From NCBI RefSeq assembly GCF_003254565.1, contig NZ_QJRI01000182.1, forward strand, positions 372,001 to 436,000: a stretch of DNA of 64,000 bases, written 5' to 3'. The notes beneath the pieces are model-generated. The model searched no databases and was not told the origin of the DNA. It saw only the letters and a program-made list of their open reading frames with translations. Positions 7,525 to 15,964 of the stretch are shown in pieces (position 1 is the first letter of the stretch; every line of letters begins with the position of its first letter). The position numbers were made by a program, and so were the translations under genes. Origin of the DNA: Flavobacterium nitrogenifigens. Its GTDB lineage: Bacteria > Bacteroidota > Bacteroidia > Flavobacteriales > Flavobacteriaceae.

Positions 7525-9204
7525 CTATTTGCGACTTATCCCCGCGCTTTCAAAACTAGCCATTTCATTTAAAAAAGCCTCAGCCGATTTTAAAATCGGA
7601 AATGCAACAGCGCAGCCAGTTCCTTCTCCCAAACGTAAATCAAGATTTAAAATAGGTTTTGCTCCAAGATAATTCAATAATTCTGAATGCGCTTTTTCAG
7701 CAGAGCAATGACAGAAAACAGCATTTTGTTTGATATTCGGATTTATTTTAGAAGCAATTAAATATGCTACAGTACAGATGAAACCATCAACCAGAATCAG
7801 CATTTTATTTTCAAAAGCAGCAAGCATTCCGCCAGCCATTTGAAGAATCTCAAAACCTCCAAAATAGGAAAGTTGCGATAGTATTTCGGCTTGACCGGAA
7901 TAACTTTCAATTGCTTTTTTGAGTAAATTTTGTTTTAGGAGCAGTTTTTCGTTTTCAACTCCAGTTCCTTTTCCGACACAATCTTCAATAGGGACACCTG
8001 TTAAAATACTCATTAAAACAGAAGCGGTAGAAGTATTGCCAATTCCCATTTCGCCAAAACCAATACAGTTTGAGCCTGATTTTGCGATATTTTCAACAAT
8101 CGATTTTCCTTTCTCAAAACACAATTGGACTTCAGATTCACTCATGGCAGGAACATGAAGAAAAGATTGGGTTCCTTTGGCAATTTTGGCATCAATTAAT
8201 TTTGCATTGGTTGGAAAATCATAATTAACACCCGAATCTACAATTGATAATTCGATATTATTCTGATTGCAGAAAACGTTTATAGCAGCGCCGCCATCCA
8301 GAAAATTATTGACCATTTGTCGTGTAACATCTTGCGGATAATCACTTACGCCATGATTGGCAATTCCGTGATCGGCAGCAAAAACTACAATATTTGGTTT
8401 TATGATTTTCGGATTCAAAGTTTCAAAAACCGTTGCCATTTGAAAAGCCAATGCTTCCAAAGTTCCCAAAGAGCCAACGGGTTTGGTTTTAGAATCTATT
8501 TTGTCTTGCAAAAGAGTATAGAAATCGGATTTATCTTTGATTTTGTTTTCTGATCTTGAATTAAAAGAAGAAACATTTATTTGATGAATTTCTTTGATTT
8601 CTGTGGAAATGGGAGCTTCCGATTTCTGTTTCCAATGCAATTGCTGCAACATTGGCTGATTGTTATAATTGGTTGCTGGTTTCCCGATGCAGAAATAGCC
8701 AAGCGGTTCTATATTTTCGGGTAAATTGAGAATTTTTTTAAACTGATAATAGTTGAGAATTGAAACCCAACCCATTCCATAACCTTGTTCTGTCAGCGAA
8801 AGCCAGATATTCTGTGCCGCACAAACCGAACTGAATTTCACCGCTTCGTTACTGCCAATAGTTCCAATTGTGAATCGATTGAGAACAGAACGGTCATAAG
8901 CAATTATAAGTCCAATTGGCGCTTCTTCAATTGCTTCAAGTTTAAGCGATCTGTAAAGTTCTTTTTGTTCTGGATTGTCTGTAAGTTCTTCCGCTTTTTT
9001 ATTGTAATCTAAAAAAAGTTTTTTGATAGACGTTTTAACTTCATCTGATTTAATGAGATAATATCTAGTAGCATCGGTCAGTCCTACAGACGGAGCCCAA
9101 TGTCCAGCTTGTAAAGCTTTCTCAATTACGTGATCAGGGACTTCGTCGGCTGTAAAATGGCGTGTGTCGCGGCGGGATTTTAATATATCGTCTAAATTGC
9201 TCAT
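7525..9204 (-). CDS. cobT: BluB-CobT fusion: DMB synthase + NaMN:DMB phosphoribosyltransferase
   Basis: A 559-residue protein made of two enzymes. Residues ~1-215 are a BluB-type flavin-destroying nitroreductase fold (SRRDTRHFTADEVP, GHWAPSVGLTDA, EAPIGLIIAYDR), which makes 5,6-dimethylbenzimidazole from FMNH2 and O2. Residues ~225-559 are CobT (KPVGSLGTLE, ADHGIANHGVSDYPQDVT, IGFGEMGIGNTSTA, and RLGEGTGCAVAFP with the catalytic glutamate), which converts that base to alpha-ribazole phosphate. The ATG at 9204 was chosen because the upstream extension is a low-complexity intergenic repeat. Both halves keep full family length, so the fusion looks functional. Confidence 0.93.
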   Translation of the reverse strand: MSNLDDILKSRRDTRHFTADEVPDHVIEKALQAGHWAPSVGLTDATRYYLIKSDEVKTSIKKLFLDYNKKAEELTDNPEQKELYRSLKLEAIEEAPIGLIIAYDRSVLNRFTIGTIGSNEAVKFSSVCAAQNIWLSLTEQGYGMGWVSILNYYQFKKILNLPENIEPLGYFCIGKPATNYNNQPMLQQLHWKQKSEAPISTEIKEIHQINVSSFNSRSENKIKDKSDFYTLLQDKIDSKTKPVGSLGTLEALAFQMATVFETLNPKIIKPNIVVFAADHGIANHGVSDYPQDVTRQMVNNFLDGGAAINVFCNQNNIELSIVDSGVNYDFPTNAKLIDAKIAKGTQSFLHVPAMSESEVQLCFEKGKSIVENIAKSGSNCIGFGEMGIGNTSTASVLMSILTGVPIEDCVGKGTGVENEKLLLKQNLLKKAIESYSGQAEILSQLSYFGGFEILQMAGGMLAAFENKMLILVDGFICTVAYLIASKINPNIKQNAVFCHCSAEKAHSELLNYLGAKPILNLDLRLGEGTGCAVAFPILKSAEAFLNEMASFESAGISRK

Positions 9205-9353
9205 TTCTTTAAATTCCAATTTTTTAAATTCCAAATTCCAAATCTGAAAAAGGAAAGATTCTAGTAAAGATAAAGCATAGCTTTGAAATTTGGAGTTTAA
9301 AACTTGGAATTTCGTTTCAATTTATTGGAATTTGGAATTTTTTGTATTGGAAT
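9205..9353. repeat. AAATTCCAA-type intergenic repeat
   Basis: The spacer between cobU and bluB-cobT is built from repeated units of TTTGGAATTT and its complement, arranged so that the two ends can pair (AAATTCCAAATTCCAAAT against AATTTGGAGTTT / TTGGAATTT). The same word recurs near 27735-27770 and 38665-38760. No coding frame was seen in it. Confidence 0.6.
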
Positions 9354-9863
9354 TTATCCTTTTATTTTAACCGGAATTCCAGAAACCATCAATACAACTT
9401 CATCAGCATTTGCTGCAAGAAATTGATTCATCCAGCCTTGAAGCTCAACGAATTTTCTTCCGATATGTGTTTCCGCATGAACACCCATACCAATTTCATT
9501 TGTTACAATAATGATATTAGCATTTTCGTGTTTTGCAATGGCAAGAAATTCTTTTTTAGCTTCTTCCAAACTTAACTCTACATCATTTTTAGTATCGATA
9601 AAAAAATTAGTCAGCCAAAGCGTTATGCAATCAATTAGAGCCGTTTTTCCAGAAAAATCAATTTCGCTCAGATATTTCTCTTTTTCGATATTGGTCCAAT
9701 GTTCGTCTCTTTCTTTTTGATGGCGATCAATTCGATTTTGGAAGTCAGCATCCCATTTTCGGGCAGTTGCTACATATAAAGGTGAGTTGGAAAGTTCTAA
9801 AGCAAGTTTCTGTGCATAACCGCTTTTTCCAGAACGTTCGCCACCAGTTATTAAGTAAATCAT
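9354..9863 (-). CDS. cobU: Bifunctional adenosylcobinamide kinase / guanylyltransferase
   Basis: A 169-residue enzyme that phosphorylates adenosylcobinamide and then adds GMP to give AdoCbi-GDP, the substrate of CobS. The P-loop is at residues 7-14 (GGERSGKS), followed by VATARKWDADFQNRI and the RHQKERDEHW segment containing the guanylylated histidine. LIDCITLWLTN and VTNEIGMGVH complete the family signature. It leads the minus-strand cob gene run; 149 nt of repeat sequence separates it from bluB-cobT. Confidence 0.95.
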   Translation of the reverse strand: MIYLITGGERSGKSGYAQKLALELSNSPLYVATARKWDADFQNRIDRHQKERDEHWTNIEKEKYLSEIDFSGKTALIDCITLWLTNFFIDTKNDVELSLEEAKKEFLAIAKHENANIIIVTNEIGMGVHAETHIGRKFVELQGWMNQFLAANADEVVLMVSGIPVKIKG

Positions 9864-9871
9864 TTTTATTA

Positions 9872-9963
9872 ATTATGAGTTTTGAGTTATGAATTTTGTT
9901 TGGCAATTTATAAATTAAATTACGAGCTACTCACTCATAACTCATAATTTATAACTCATAACT
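9872..9963. repeat. ATTATGAGTT-type inverted repeat
   Basis: This A/T-rich spacer between cobU and the cysteine-rich protein gene carries AATTATGAGTTTTGAGTTATGA at one end and complementary ACTCATAACTCATAATT units at the other. The same word occurs at 14400-14425. It is one of several short repeat families in the intergenic DNA of this window. Confidence 0.55.
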
Positions 9964-9964
9964 T

Positions 9965-10327
9965 CTAATAAGGGCAATGTCGGCAATTATTTCCGCAGCA
10001 GGTTCCTCTTTTTAAATGAAACCAAGCCTTAAAAACATAATTGCCATTTTCGATATAATAGTCAATTCCCTCAATTAAATTATCAGTTTTAGGTAAAAGC
10101 ATTGCCTTATTATTAAGCGCTTTTTTGGGAGTTACGGTTTCGATATAAGCATCAATTTTATCTTCACAAGCTTCTTTAAAACATGCAGGACATAAGCAAT
10201 CGTTTCCTTCTGAAAGGTTGAAAATAGGAGGGTAATCATTACACCAGCACTTATTTTCAGGTGAAATGTCGCCACATGAAAAAGCGGCTTCACAACTGGA
10301 GCAAATTTTTGTTTTTGGTGTACTCAT
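9965..10327 (-). CDS. Cysteine-rich CWC / DUF5522 family protein
   Basis: A 120-residue protein with two cysteine clusters. The N-terminal CWC-type part has CSSCEAAFSCG, CWC and CLCPACFKEAC. The C-terminal DUF5522-type tail has KRGTCCGNNCRHCPY at the very end. The pattern suggests metal (zinc or Fe-S) binding, but no activity is established. The ATG at 10327 (MSTPKTKICSSC) is preferred; the longer frame to 10504 overlaps the btuF coding region. It lies between cobU and the divergent btuF and could share their promoter region. Confidence 0.8.
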   Translation of the reverse strand: MSTPKTKICSSCEAAFSCGDISPENKCWCNDYPPIFNLSEGNDCLCPACFKEACEDKIDAYIETVTPKKALNNKAMLLPKTDNLIEGIDYYIENGNYVFKAWFHLKRGTCCGNNCRHCPY

Positions 10328-10361
10328 TAAATAAAAGGCTATTTGTTTAAATTTGTACGAA

Positions 10362-10400
10362 TAAAGGTAAACAAAAAAAATAGAAATTGATTTACCTTTG
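10362..10400. promoter_or_regulatory. Symmetric divergent promoter region, btuF / CWC protein
   Basis: The 94-nt divergent spacer holds an inverted repeat AAAGGTAAA (10363-10371) / TTTACCTTT (10391-10399). Read outward, each arm contains a TAccTTT(G/A) -7-like box, so the palindrome may simply be two back-to-back promoters. No cobalamin aptamer blocks are present upstream of btuF. Confidence 0.45.
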
Positions 10401-10421
10401 TTGCCATACAAAACATAAAAT

Positions 10422-11564
10422 ATGAAATATTTTTTCCATAAATTACCAGTCGTTTTTTTACTTCTTTTAGTAATTAGCTGCAAAAAAAATGAAACGCAAA
10501 TCACTGTTAAATCTGATGTTTCGACAGAAAGTGTTGAATATGCTTCTGGTCTTTCTATTGTAAAAAAAGAAGGCTATTCGATTGTAAATGTGGTAAATCC
10601 GTGGCCAAATGCTAAGGGGGAATTTACTTATATTTTGGAAGAAAAAGGCGTGCAAATTCCAGACAGTTTAAAAAAGTATCCCTCAATAAAAGTTCCATTA
10701 GAAAGTGTTGTTGTAACTTCAACAACAAATATTCCTTTTCTGGAAATGCTCGAAGTTGAGAATAAATTAGTCGGATTTCCGCATACCGATTATATTTCTT
10801 CAGAAAAAACAAGAGCATTAATTGACAAAGGTTTTGTGAAAAACGTTGGACAAAATGAAAAATTGAACATTGAACAATTAATAGAATTGTCACCAGATTT
10901 GATCGTTACGTTTGGTGTCGATAATAATAATCCGATGCTGGATAATTTGAAAAAAAGCGGTTTAAAAGTTCTTATTCAAGGCGATTGGATGGAACAGTCT
11001 CCATTAGGAAAAGCAGAATGGATTAAGCTTTATGGCGCTTTATTTGGAAAAGAAGAAAAAGCAAAAGAACTTTTTGATAAAATCGTAGAAAGTTATAATC
11101 AAGCAAAAAAACTAGTAACCGATAAACCTGCCACTTCAAAAGTGTTGTATGGTTCTATGTACGAAGATGTTTGGTATGTTGCCAAAGGAAATAGTTGGGT
11201 GGCGCAGTTTATGAAAGATGCAAAATCTAATTATTTATGGGCCGACTTGCAAGGAACGGGAAGTGAAGGATTGTCTTTTGAACAAGTATTAGATAAGGCA
11301 AAAACCGCTAATATATGGATTGCTTCTGGATCTTTTAAAAGTTTGGATGAATTGCAAAAAGCAAATCCGCATTATGCAGAATTTGACGCTTTTAAAAATA
11401 AAACGGTATATAATTTTGAAGGGAAAATGGGAGCAACAGGCGGAACAGTTTATTATGAACTCGCACCAAGCCGTCCCGATTTAGTTTTAAAAGATTATAT
11501 CAAGATTTTTCATCCAGATTTACTGGCAGGTTACGAATTTACTTTTGCATCAAAACTGAATTAA
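10422..11564 (+). CDS. btuF: Cobalamin ABC transporter substrate-binding lipoprotein (BtuF type)
   Basis: A 380-residue periplasmic binding protein of the BtuF/FepB class. A signal peptide ends in lipobox VISC (Cys20). Core segments include VVVTSTTNIPFLEML, GFPHTDYISSE, LIELSPDLIVTFG and a C-terminal ATGGTVYYELAPSRPDLVLKDY. It is first in a plus-strand btuF-btuC-btuD unit beside the cob genes, so a corrinoid ligand is likely. The family also binds ferric siderophores and sequence alone cannot exclude that. Confidence 0.82.
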   Translation: MKYFFHKLPVVFLLLLVISCKKNETQITVKSDVSTESVEYASGLSIVKKEGYSIVNVVNPWPNAKGEFTYILEEKGVQIPDSLKKYPSIKVPLESVVVTSTTNIPFLEMLEVENKLVGFPHTDYISSEKTRALIDKGFVKNVGQNEKLNIEQLIELSPDLIVTFGVDNNNPMLDNLKKSGLKVLIQGDWMEQSPLGKAEWIKLYGALFGKEEKAKELFDKIVESYNQAKKLVTDKPATSKVLYGSMYEDVWYVAKGNSWVAQFMKDAKSNYLWADLQGTGSEGLSFEQVLDKAKTANIWIASGSFKSLDELQKANPHYAEFDAFKNKTVYNFEGKMGATGGTVYYELAPSRPDLVLKDYIKIFHPDLLAGYEFTFASKLN

Positions 11565-11565
11565 A

Positions 11566-12591
11566 TTGGCGAATAAAAAACGAAATACGATTTTATTTGT
11601 CGTTTTGGCTTTAGGATTTTTGCTAATGTTTTTTGCGAGCATTAGTTTAGGGTCGGTTACAATTCCACTAAAAGATGTTGTAGCCAGTTTAACAGGAGGT
11701 CAAGCAACAAAATCGACTTGGGAATATATTATTATTAATTACCGTCTTCCTAAAACCATCACCGCAGTTTTAGCAGGAACAGGACTTTCAATGAGCGGAC
11801 TTTTGATGCAGACTTTGTTCCGAAACCCGCTAGCAGAACCTTATGTTTTAGGGTTAAGTTCTGGAGCCAGTCTAGGTGTTGCTTTTGTAATTTTGGGAGC
11901 AGGATTTCTGCCTTCATTTTTAAGTGTAATTGCATTGTCTTCTTACGCCATTGTTTTGGCATCTACTTTAGGAAGCACATTGGTTCTTTTTTTAGTTCTA
12001 ATTGTTTCGCAAAGATTACGGAATACAATGGCAATCTTGATTGTGGGACTGATGTTTGGAAGTTTTAGCACGGCAATCGTAAGCATTCTGACTTACTTTA
12101 GCACGGCAGAACAGCTTCAGAAATTTACTTTTTGGACAATGGGAAACCTCGGAAATCTTTCATGGACAAACATTGGAATTTTAATTTTCTGCGTTGGAAT
12201 TGGATTACTTTTGAGTGCCAAAAGTATCAAACCATTAAACGCTTTGCTGCTTGGAGAAAATTATGCCAAAAGCATGGGATTGAATTTTAAACAGGCTAGA
12301 TTAATAATTATATTGGCGACCAGTTTATTATCTGGGGCTATCACTGCATTTGTAGGGCCAATTGCATTTATCGGTTTGGCAGTGCCCCATATTGCAAAAC
12401 TGACTTTTCAGACTAGCAATCATACTATTTTATTTTGGAGTACTTTATTTTTTGGCTCCATAATAATGCTATTTTGTGATATTGTTTCTCAAATGCCTGG
12501 TTATGATGTCACACTTCCAATAAATGCAGTTACCTCTATTATTGGTGCGCCGGTTGTTATTTGGCTGGTAATGAGAAAAAGAAATTTTTAA
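11566..12591 (+). CDS. btuC: ABC transporter permease, FecCD/BtuC family
   Basis: A 341-residue permease with about ten hydrophobic helices. It has the FecCD hallmarks RLPKTITAVLAGTGLSMSGL, QTLFRNPLAEPYVLGLSSGAS and FVGPIAFIGLAVPHIAKL. The reading frame opens with TTG at 11566, one base after the btuF stop. The first ATG in frame lies inside the first membrane helix, so the TTG start (MANKKRN) is preferred. It is probably coupled to btuF and works with the ATPase that follows. Confidence 0.9.
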   Translation: MANKKRNTILFVVLALGFLLMFFASISLGSVTIPLKDVVASLTGGQATKSTWEYIIINYRLPKTITAVLAGTGLSMSGLLMQTLFRNPLAEPYVLGLSSGASLGVAFVILGAGFLPSFLSVIALSSYAIVLASTLGSTLVLFLVLIVSQRLRNTMAILIVGLMFGSFSTAIVSILTYFSTAEQLQKFTFWTMGNLGNLSWTNIGILIFCVGIGLLLSAKSIKPLNALLLGENYAKSMGLNFKQARLIIILATSLLSGAITAFVGPIAFIGLAVPHIAKLTFQTSNHTILFWSTLFFGSIIMLFCDIVSQMPGYDVTLPINAVTSIIGAPVVIWLVMRKRNF

Positions 12592-12599
12592 TAATTTTT

Positions 12600-12640
12600 T
12601 TAGCCACAGATTAAAAAGATTAACACAGATTTTTTAATTA
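12600..12640. repeat. ACAGATTAAAAAGATTAACACAGAT repeat
   Basis: The btuC-btuD spacer contains two near copies of ACAGATT flanking AAAAAGATTAAC. This word is familiar from intergenic DNA of many Bacteroidota genomes (recalled, not searched). No gene is present; it separates two genes of one operon by 89 nt. Confidence 0.45.
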
Positions 12641-12680
12641 TTAGACAAAGAAAAAACTTAGAACCTTAGCACCTTTAAAA

Positions 12681-13457
12681 ATGAAAAACATCTTAACAAC
12701 TTCTAGTCTAAACATTGGATACAAATCCAAGAAAGGTGTTACGACTATTGCTGAGAATCTTAATCTTAATCTTGAAGCGGGTAAATTAATTACTTTAATA
12801 GGAGCAAACGGAATTGGAAAGTCAACTTTACTGCGAACGATTACTGGAATTCAGAAGCCTTTATCGGGAAATGTTTATTTGAACGAAAGAAAAATTTCAG
12901 ATTATCAGCCTTTAGAATTGGCGCAAAATCTAAGTTTGGTTTTGACCGAAAAACTGCCACCAAGTAATCTTTCTGTTTTTGAATTGGTCGCTCTGGGGCG
13001 TCAGCCGTATACCAATTGGGTCGATATATTATCTCAAGAAGATATTCTAAAAGTTCAAGAAGCAATGAATTTGACGCAAATCGAACATTTAGCTTCAAAA
13101 AAACATTTTCAAATTAGCGATGGACAATTGCAGAAAGTCTTAATTGCGCGAGCTTTGGCACAAGATACGCCGTTAATTATTCTAGACGAACCAACAACAC
13201 ATCTTGATTTATTGCATAAAGTTTCTTTATTTAAATTATTAAAGAAACTAACACAAGAAACTCAAAAATGCATTTTGTTTTCGACACATGATATTGATTT
13301 GGCTATTCAGTTAAGTGATGAAATGATTATGATGACACCAGAAAGCATAATTCAAGATCAGCCTTGTAATTTAATTTCGAATGGAAGTTTCAGCAATTTA
13401 TTCAAAGATGAACATATTGTTTTTGATGCTGAAAAAGGGAAGTTTATTGTAACTTAA
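12681..13457 (+). CDS. btuD: ABC transporter ATP-binding protein (BtuD type)
   Basis: A 258-residue ATPase. Walker A is GANGIGKST (about 37-45), Walker B LIILDEPTTHLD (about 167-178), and the H-loop STHDID follows. The signature motif is degenerate (ISDGQLQK instead of LSGGQ), which is tolerated in FecE/BtuD-like proteins. It energises the BtuC permease; the gene is 89 nt after btuC, across a short repeat. Its end overlaps the end of the convergent membrane protein gene. Confidence 0.88.
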   Translation: MKNILTTSSLNIGYKSKKGVTTIAENLNLNLEAGKLITLIGANGIGKSTLLRTITGIQKPLSGNVYLNERKISDYQPLELAQNLSLVLTEKLPPSNLSVFELVALGRQPYTNWVDILSQEDILKVQEAMNLTQIEHLASKKHFQISDGQLQKVLIARALAQDTPLIILDEPTTHLDLLHKVSLFKLLKKLTQETQKCILFSTHDIDLAIQLSDEMIMMTPESIIQDQPCNLISNGSFSNLFKDEHIVFDAEKGKFIVT

Positions 13458-13936
13458 GTTATGCTATTTTCTTTCTTAAATCTGTTTCGTTGAACATTCA
13501 ATACAATACTTAATTCGCTTACATCTGTACTTAATTCATTAAGATTGAATTTCATTATTTGACCAGGATCAATGATATAATAAATGAAATAATCTGTAGT
13601 GTCATCTTTATAGCCATTATGTTCTGAAAAAGCTCTTTCGTTTTCGATATTATTCCACGGAATTAAAAGATTATCTCTATACTGAATTCCCTTAGAATTA
13701 ATTCTAAATTGAATTTCATCGATTCTTTTTACAGATTTAATAAGTAGAGGAATTTGAAAAATAAAAAGGCTCAATAATGCAGAAAATACAAAAAGTTGGT
13801 TTTGCATATAAAAATAAATAGAACCTGTAAAAGCTCCAATTACTAGGACTGCTCTCACAAGAATTTTCCCCCTTGTGTGGTAAATTAAGAATTCTTTAGA
13901 ATAGCTTAGATTATTTTCATCAATGAGCGGTCTCAT
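13454..13936 (-). CDS. Small membrane protein of unknown function
   Basis: A 160-residue protein with two closely spaced hydrophobic helices (about 28-65) followed by a soluble C-terminal part (IDEIQFRINSKGIQYRDNLL, IPWNNIENE) that resembles bacterial PH/YcxB-like domains. The ATG at 13936 (MRPLIDENNL) lies 1 nt after the trmL stop and is preferred to the start at 13975 inside trmL. It is likely cotranslated with trmL. Function unknown. Confidence 0.7.
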   Translation of the reverse strand: MRPLIDENNLSYSKEFLIYHTRGKILVRAVLVIGAFTGSIYFYMQNQLFVFSALLSLFIFQIPLLIKSVKRIDEIQFRINSKGIQYRDNLLIPWNNIENERAFSEHNGYKDDTTDYFIYYIIDPGQIMKFNLNELSTDVSELSIVLNVQRNRFKKENSIT

Positions 13937-13937
13937 C

Positions 13938-14393
13938 TTATTTCTTTGAACTAATTTGTCTCTTTGCTTCACCAACTACAAAAGCAACCGAATTAGCAAT
14001 ATTAAAGCTGCGAATAAGCGGTGACATCGGAATAGTTAAATGATTTTCGAATCTTGCCATAAATGCTGCGCTCAAACCAACGCTTTCTTTTCCGAAAACC
14101 AGCCAGTCACCATCTTGAAATTCGTTTTCTAAATAAGATTTATCAGAATGTGAACTCATTAAAAAGACGCGAGATTGATCTGGAATCTGTGCAATCCATT
14201 CTTCTACATTTTGATATTCCGTCACATCAAGATGAACCCAATAATCCAATCCGGAACGTTTTAAGTTTTTGTCATTAATTACAAATCCGAAAGGATGAAT
14301 TAAATGAAGACGGCTTTCTGTGCCTACGCACAATCTGCCAATATTTCCAGTATTATTTGGTATTTCTGGTTCTACAAGAACAATGTTTAGCAT
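13938..14393 (-). CDS. trmL: tRNA (cytidine/uridine-34 2'-O)-methyltransferase
   Basis: A 151-residue SPOUT methyltransferase that methylates the wobble ribose in leucine tRNAs. The family blocks are all present: VLVEPEIPNNTGNIGRLC at the N terminus, GLDYW, LVFGKESVGL in the knot, and IPMSPLIRSFNIANSVA near the C terminus. Length matches TrmL (about 155). It is followed directly by a small membrane protein gene. Confidence 0.93.
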   Translation of the reverse strand: MLNIVLVEPEIPNNTGNIGRLCVGTESRLHLIHPFGFVINDKNLKRSGLDYWVHLDVTEYQNVEEWIAQIPDQSRVFLMSSHSDKSYLENEFQDGDWLVFGKESVGLSAAFMARFENHLTIPMSPLIRSFNIANSVAFVVGEAKRQISSKK

Positions 14394-14397
14394 CTTT

Positions 14398-14461
14398 TTG
14401 AGTTATGAATTATAAATTATGAGTTTCTGAAAATTATCTAATTGGCACATTTTCTAATTAA
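14398..14461. repeat. ATTATGAGTT / TAATTATCTAATT low-complexity spacer
   Basis: The trmL-rluE spacer contains GAGTTATGAATTATAAATTATGAG (a near palindrome related to 9872-9963) and tandem CTAATT units. No coding potential was seen. Confidence 0.45.
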
Positions 14462-15034
14462 CTAATTATCTAATTGAAAATCGGAAACTTCTAAAACTTG
14501 ACCTGCTTTAAGGTTTTGCAAATATACATTTCCTATTCGAACGCGAACTAAACGTAGAGTCGGAAAACCAACTGCAGCGGTCATTTTTCTAACTTGACGA
14601 AATTTTCCTTCTCTTACTGTGATGGATGCCCAAGAAGTTGGACCATGACGTTCGTCTCTTATTTTTTTGGCTCTTGCTCCAAAATCTGGAATTTCGGTAA
14701 CAATAAATGCTTTACAGCGTTTCGTTTTGTATTTTCCACCGTCAAGTCCAATTTCGACACCATTTTGTAATTGTTCAATTGCTTCTGGCGTAATTAATCC
14801 GTCAACCTGAACATAATATTCTTTTTCAACTTTTTTACTTCTTACGAGTTCGCTCATGTTTCCATCAGTTGTCAAAAGAAGCAAACCTTCAGAATCTTCG
14901 TCCAATCTTCCAATTGCCATTGTACCTTCTGGGAAATCGTGCAATTCGCCCAAAAGCTTTTTCTTTCTTTTTAATTCATAAATAAATTGGCTTAAGTAAC
15001 CGTAAGGTTTAAAAAGAATGAAGTGTTGATGCAT
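14462..15034 (-). CDS. rluE: 23S rRNA pseudouridine synthase, RluE type
   Basis: A 190-residue RsuA/RluB-E family pseudouridine synthase. It starts HFILFKPYGYLSQF, carries the catalytic aspartate in AIGRLDEDSEGLLLLT, and ends with SWASITVREGKFRQVRKMTA and VGFPTLRLVRVRIG. The short length without an S4 domain, and the PYGYLSQF and PTSW blocks, fit RluE (U2457 of 23S rRNA) better than RluB or RsuA. Target specificity is by homology only. Confidence 0.88.
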   Translation of the reverse strand: MHQHFILFKPYGYLSQFIYELKRKKKLLGELHDFPEGTMAIGRLDEDSEGLLLLTTDGNMSELVRSKKVEKEYYVQVDGLITPEAIEQLQNGVEIGLDGGKYKTKRCKAFIVTEIPDFGARAKKIRDERHGPTSWASITVREGKFRQVRKMTAAVGFPTLRLVRVRIGNVYLQNLKAGQVLEVSDFQLDN

Positions 15035-15070
15035 TTTTAATTTTTTGCAAAGATAGTTTCTTTCTTAGAA

Positions 15071-15286
15071 CTAAATCTTAGAACTGTTTTCAGATTTCAT
15101 TTTTTTTAGCCATTGGTAAACAAACCAAATTACGGTCACGGCAAAAATGACAATTAAAATAGGATAGTAGTTTTCGAAAAATTCATGAAAATAACTTCCA
15201 ATTAAAATATAAATAGAAGCCATACATAATTTGATCGGGATAAATTCGGCATTAGACCAGCTGGTTTTGATTTTGAAGAAATTCAT
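15071..15286 (-). CDS. Small two-helix membrane protein
   Basis: A 71-residue protein from ATG 15286 (MNFFKIKTSWSNAEF) with two predicted helices (about 18-34 and 40-60) and a basic C terminus (QWLKKMKSENSSK). The frame also allows a start at 15346, but that adds a sequence unlike a membrane protein N terminus. No family recognised. Confidence 0.6.
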   Translation of the reverse strand: MNFFKIKTSWSNAEFIPIKLCMASIYILIGSYFHEFFENYYPILIVIFAVTVIWFVYQWLKKMKSENSSKI

Positions 15287-15434
15287 AATAATTAAGGTTG
15301 TTAAGTTGCTTTGAATAAAGGTAATAAATAAAAAATCAGATGGCAATTATAAAAGAAAAGCAATACGAAGTCATAATTTTTTCACGCTTAGAATTCGTAA
15401 TATTATAAAGTTGAATGTAAAAAAGAATAATGCC

Positions 15435-15809
15435 ATGGAAACGAATAATTTAGGAACAAAAAAGATAAACGGAACGCAGAAAAATATGGATGAATCTAAA
15501 GGGAAAAACGTTTCGCACGATAAAGAGTTAAAAGATGCCAAATTGAATAAAGAATTGGTAACTGATGCAGATGGGGATAAAAAGATTGTAGAAAGAGCCC
15601 GAAACGAAAATGAAGATATTAATAAAGCGCTCCACCAAATAAATCCGGATAATCCAAATGCAAACCGCGGAGTCGAAACAGAAGAAGAGGCAAATAAAAC
15701 AGTGGAGAATAAAGATCGTAATTCTGATATAACACCAAATAGATATCCGAACTCACATCCAGATAATCATAAAGACCGCGGGAATATGAAATTGGATGAG
15801 GAGGAATAA
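15435..15809 (+). CDS. Highly charged hydrophilic protein
   Basis: A 124-residue protein rich in K, D, E and N, without hydrophobic segments, cysteine or recognisable domain. It looks intrinsically disordered, like small stress-associated proteins of soil Flavobacteria. ATG 15435 (METNNLGTKK) is preferred over the TTG at 15411. It ends in acidic LDEEE. No function can be assigned. Confidence 0.6.
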   Translation: METNNLGTKKINGTQKNMDESKGKNVSHDKELKDAKLNKELVTDADGDKKIVERARNENEDINKALHQINPDNPNANRGVETEEEANKTVENKDRNSDITPNRYPNSHPDNHKDRGNMKLDEEE

Positions 15810-15858
15810 GACAATACGAAATTTAAAACAAAATTGAGTCAATAAAATGTCAAATAAC

Positions 15859-15887
15859 ATAACATTAGCGGTTCGAGTTAATGTTAT
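15859..15887 (+). terminator. Hairpin after the charged-protein gene
   Basis: ATAACATTA (15859-15867) pairs with TAATGTTAT (15879-15887) around an 11-nt loop. A long T run is absent, so it may be a weak terminator or a regulatory palindrome ahead of the dehydrogenase gene. Confidence 0.4.
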
Positions 15888-15964
15888 TGTAAACTCATTT
15901 TAAAGCTTCTGTATCGGTTATGATCTTCGTAAATTAGAGGTATCAATTTAAAAACATATATAAA

